DNA of 16,397 nucleotides from NCBI GenBank assembly GCA_009704515.1, contig WLDZ01000011.1:1-16397 (forward strand). Direction: 5' to 3'. The notes under the pieces were generated by a model. The model had not been told where the DNA came from and did not search any database. It worked only from the letters and a program-made list of their open reading frames with translations. Source of the stretch: Actinomycetota bacterium. GTDB taxonomy: Bacteria; Actinomycetota; Actinomycetes; Nanopelagicales; Nanopelagicaceae. The translations under genes and the position numbers were made by a program. Numbering within the stretch: the stretch's first letter is position 1; the number at the start of each line of letters is the position of its first letter. This document shows positions 15,183 through 16,397 of this stretch, piece by piece.

Positions 15183-16283
15183 ATGCGGGTAAAACGCCTT
15201 GCGCTCACCAATTTCCGTTCATATGCCAACCTCGAACTCGAATTAAACCCTGGCGTAAATACTTTTATCGGCAATAATGGTTCAGGTAAAACAAATATCG
15301 CCGAAAGTTTGATTTACCTTGCTTATTTATCTTCACACCGTGTTGCAAACAATATTCCTTTGATTACACTCGGCAGCGACCAGGCAATTATTCGGGCAGA
15401 GATAGAGCGCGATAACCGCACACTACAAGTTGATCTTGAAATCAATGCAAGCAAAGCCAATCGTGCCCGCCTTAATCAAAACCCAGTCAAAAGCCAACGA
15501 GAAATTTTAGGCGCACTACAAATAATTTATTTCTCCCCCGAAGACCTTGATTTAGTTCGTGGCGACCCAACTGATCGCAGAAACTTTTTAGATAAGTTAA
15601 TGATTACTCAATCACCGCGTATGGCAGGAGTAATTGCGGATTACGACCGAGTTGTCCGACAACGCAACACGCTTTTAAAAACACGCGCGCCAGAAAACGC
15701 ACTGGTTCCTTGGACAGAACAACTTATTCATTACGGAGCTGAACTATCAGCAGAACGCGTCAAATTAGTTGATGATTTAAACCCACATGTAAGTGAACAT
15801 TACCGAAACCTCAACGAAGTAAAGAACGCTTCAATATCTTATAAATCTTCAACAGAAGGTTTATCTGCCGATTCCGCCGAGAATGTACTTATCTTGCAGG
15901 AGCGCGCTATAGAGGTAGCAAAACAAGAACTTGATCGCGGCGTATCTTTAATAGGTCCACACCGAGATGATTTACATTTACAACTAGGGGATTTTCCAGC
16001 AAAAGGTTATGCCAGCCATGGGGAATCTTGGTCTATGGCGATTGCCTTACGTATTGGCTCTTACACGCTTTTAAAATCCGAGGGCTCCGACCCAGTTTTA
16101 ATTCTCGATGATATTTTCGCTGAACTCGATACTGCGCGCCGCAAACAATTAGCGGCAGTCACAACATTGGCAGAACAAACAATTATTACAACAGCAGTTG
16201 AAAGCGACCTCCCACCTGAACTATTGTCAGCGAAGTTTTATGTGACGCCGGGTTTTGTAAGCAAGGAGGCAACCAATGGCTAA
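15183..16283 (+). CDS. recF: DNA replication/repair protein RecF
   Basis: 366 aa SMC-like ATPase. Walker A is G30-NNGSGK-T37. The ABC signature region reads S278-H-G-E-S (ASHGESWSMAIALRI), the actinobacterial variant of SxGQ, and Walker B is LILDD (D309, D310) followed by E314. LIGPHRDDL is also typical. RecF acts with RecO and RecR to load RecA at gapped DNA. The start is supported by AAGG at 15170-15173. The 3' end overlaps the following gene by 8 nt. Confidence 0.96.
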   Translation: MRVKRLALTNFRSYANLELELNPGVNTFIGNNGSGKTNIAESLIYLAYLSSHRVANNIPLITLGSDQAIIRAEIERDNRTLQVDLEINASKANRARLNQNPVKSQREILGALQIIYFSPEDLDLVRGDPTDRRNFLDKLMITQSPRMAGVIADYDRVVRQRNTLLKTRAPENALVPWTEQLIHYGAELSAERVKLVDDLNPHVSEHYRNLNEVKNASISYKSSTEGLSADSAENVLILQERAIEVAKQELDRGVSLIGPHRDDLHLQLGDFPAKGYASHGESWSMAIALRIGSYTLLKSEGSDPVLILDDIFAELDTARRKQLAAVTTLAEQTIITTAVESDLPPELLSAKFYVTPGFVSKEATNG

Positions 16284-16397
16284 GCGCGATCTTGCCCTTG
16301 ACCTTTTCCGCACCTACAAAACAGGATTTATAAAGAAGGTCCGCGTCCGTCCCGAAAGAGGCCAGAGCATTGGCGACCCAACTCTGGTCAGTGAAAT
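16276..16397 (+). CDS. DUF721 (DciA-like) protein, N-terminal fragment
   Basis: Only 40 codons are in the window and the frame is open to the right edge. It begins MAKRDLALDLFRTYK and continues with a basic stretch and GDPTLVSE. This recalls the N-terminus of the actinobacterial DUF721 protein (Rv0004 type), which has an ALDLVRR-like helix, a basic linker and a DPQPLG-like motif. DUF721 proteins relate to DciA, a helicase loader/operator. AGGAGG (16264-16269) is a strong ribosome site for the ATG, which overlaps the end of recF by 8 nt. gyrB would be expected next. The call rests on position and a short resemblance. Confidence 0.7.
   Translation, partial: MAKRDLALDLFRTYKTGFIKKVRVRPERGQSIGDPTLVSE

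Noticed and set aside
1..16397. A novel defence, mobile or biosynthetic system
   Set aside because: All genes are assigned to conserved origin-proximal families in conserved order. No repeats, integrase, transposase or unknown gene cluster is visible.

Overview
This window is the chromosome replication origin region of a compact, moderately low-GC actinobacterium. The gene order matches what I know of the Mycobacterium/Streptomyces origin: mutT4-like Nudix, DUF6049, murJ, trxB, trxA, cwlM, (aminotransferase), parB, parA, rsmG, khpB/jag, yidC, yidD, rnpA, rpmH, oriC, dnaA, dnaN, recF, DUF721. Every gene is an orthologue of a known family. The very short spacers, small proteins, GC content of roughly 45% by eye and absence of sigM/rsmA suggest a streamlined freshwater lineage such as acI (Nanopelagicales, Planktophila-like). 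That placement is inference; a 16S or marker-gene tree would settle it.

Layout. Positions 35-6984 (+ strand, pointing towards the origin) hold an envelope and redox block. It contains a Nudix hydrolase, a DUF6049 secreted/anchored protein, the lipid II flippase MurJ, thioredoxin reductase, thioredoxin, a CwlM-type cytoplasmic amidase homologue, and a PLP-dependent aminotransferase. Positions 11902 down to 6988 (- strand, leading strand) form a tight array: rpmH, rnpA, yidD, yidC, khpB, rsmG, parA, parB. This array links ribosome and RNase P parts, membrane protein insertion and chromosome segregation. Three of its junctions are 1-nt TAATG stop/start overlaps. Positions 12204 to the right edge (+ strand, leading strand) carry dnaA, dnaN, recF and the start of a DUF721/DciA-like gene.

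The two long non-coding stretches (11903-12203 and 13617-14038) carry the origin. I find six exact DnaA boxes (TTATCCACA or its complement) and four with one mismatch, split between the two sides of dnaA, plus a 13-base pure A/T tract as a possible unwinding site. Two parS-like sites (TGTTTCACGTGAAACA type) sit at the 5' ends of parA and rsmG, and the second contains the rsmG start codon.

I see no mobile element, CRISPR array, tRNA or rRNA, and no clearly novel multi-gene system. The observations most worth following are: the CwlM homologue, which has lost its first zinc-binding His but keeps the other expected ligands and a TGT tail like the mycobacterial phospho-site; parS sites built into start regions; a DnaA box inside the likely rpmH promoter; and matched inverted repeats in the origin.
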